NCBI GenBank assembly: GCA_016463365.1
Contig: JAEMRJ010000012.1
Coordinates: forward strand, 1 to 34,096
Source of the DNA: Thermoleophilaceae bacterium
GTDB taxonomy: Bacteria > Actinomycetota > Thermoleophilia > Solirubrobacterales > JACPNS01
Direction of reading: 5' to 3'
Length of the DNA: 34,096 bases
Shown here piece by piece: positions 33,619-34,096 of the stretch. The position numbers and the translations under genes were made by a program. The notes below the pieces were generated by a model, which was not told the origin of the DNA, did not search any database, and saw only the letters and a list, made by a program, of their open reading frames with translations. Position 1 is the stretch's first letter, and every line of letters starts with the position of its first letter.

Positions 33619-34096
33619 TTGGCAACTTTCACACAAGACATTTTTGAGATCCCAGAGATCGGCGCGCTGCTCGAAGCAGAGTCGGTCACCGAGGAGCGTC
33701 TCCTCGAACTCGTGGAAGTCCACGAGCTCGAAGAAGCCCTGCTCGAAGACCTGCGCTCACGTCTTGTTGAAGCCGACGTCACGATCATCAAGGGCGAAGA
33801 TGACGAGGCCAACCAGATCGAGAAGCGCGCGCTGAGCGACCACGCAATCAGCGCCGAGCTCCCGAGCGACCTCACGCGTCACTTCATCAACCGCGCCAGC
33901 CGCCACAAGATCCTCACCCGCGAGCAGGAAGTCACGCTCGCCAAGCGCATCGAGCGCGGTGACGAAGTGGCCAAGCGTCAGCTGATCGAGAACAACATGA
34001 AGCTCGTGATCAAGCTCGCGGGCAAGTACCGCGACCAGGGCCTCGAGTTCGGAGACCTGATCCAGGAGGGCGTCATCGGCCTCAACCGCGCCGCCG
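33619..34096 (+). CDS. Sigma-70 family RNA polymerase sigma factor (RpoD/SigA-like), truncated by window end
   Basis: The frame opens at TTG 33619, with AAGG at 33610-33613 region upstream, and runs 159 codons to the window edge without a stop. No ATG or GTG fits the N-terminus. The first 80 or so residues are acidic and helical (EERLLELVEVHELEEALLED and so on). From about residue 84 the sigma region 1.2 appears (DLTRHFINRASRHKILTREQEV), then region 2.1-2.2 with LIENNMKLVIKLAGKYRDQG and FGDLIQEGVIGLNRA. Region 2 contacts the beta' subunit and, further on, the -10 element. The short N-terminus could suit a primary or a group 2 sigma factor; regions 3 and 4 lie outside the window. It has its own promoter and long leader. 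Confidence 0.88.
   Translation, partial: MATFTQDIFEIPEIGALLEAESVTEERLLELVEVHELEEALLEDLRSRLVEADVTIIKGEDDEANQIEKRALSDHAISAELPSDLTRHFINRASRHKILTREQEVTLAKRIERGDEVAKRQLIENNMKLVIKLAGKYRDQGLEFGDLIQEGVIGLNRAA

Noticed and set aside
33567..33875. 102-codon minus-strand ORF at the right edge
   Set aside because: It is antisense to the sigma factor, whose regions 1.2 and 2 are clear on the plus strand from TTG 33619.

Overview
The window looks like chromosomal DNA of a high-GC actinomycete, most likely from the Thermoleophilia/Solirubrobacterales lineage. This rests on several points: frequent GTG and TTG starts, tRNAs without an encoded CCA, an actinobacterial-type Kdp system with tiny membrane subunits, a TreT-like trehalose synthase, and secreted proteins joining a DUF4430 domain to an Ig-like domain. 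No plasmid, phage, IS or CRISPR features are visible. The lineage is inferred from family knowledge, not from a marker gene.

Layout. 1-55 is the 3' part of a tRNA-Leu(CAG). 125-2920 (minus) holds a secreted GH10 xylanase, a SnoaL-like protein and an alpha/beta hydrolase. 2887-12658 (minus) is a large potassium locus. In transcription order it encodes a CBS-containing site-2 protease, a KdpD-like histidine kinase, KdpE, a 26-residue membrane peptide, KdpF, KdpA, KdpC, KdpB, the detached N-terminal half of KdpD, and a membrane-anchored Usp protein. Two features are unusual: the subunit order is A-C-B, and KdpD is split into two genes on opposite sides of the pump genes. 12703-14230 holds two VOC proteins and an aldo/keto reductase. 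14309-14420 is tRNA-Glu(CTC) with a terminator.

14598-17441 encodes a 947-residue Sec-exported RTX-type repeat protein. 17462-21188 holds a TreT-like glycosyltransferase, a polytopic membrane protein and a three-gene minus-strand cluster (LURP-one-related, VOC, DUF1801). 21211-27871 holds two large polytopic membrane proteins whose 3' ends overlap, a metallophosphoesterase, a CPA2-type antiporter and a DUF2254 membrane protein.

27904-33156 is the most interesting unit. A cobalamin riboswitch precedes five tightly packed plus-strand genes: a secreted DUF4430 protein with a Cys-containing duplicated tail, a DUF4430 lipoprotein, EcfT, a fused double-ABC EcfA, and an S component. DUF4430 resembles the C-terminal domain of animal transcobalamin/intrinsic factor. 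The operon therefore reads as a B12-repressed cobamide scavenging system, with surface binding proteins feeding an ECF importer. Substrate and mechanism are inferred.

33157-33618 is a 462-base non-coding leader with a good sigma-70-type promoter and several strong inverted repeats. It leads into a TTG-started sigma-70 family factor that runs off the right edge.
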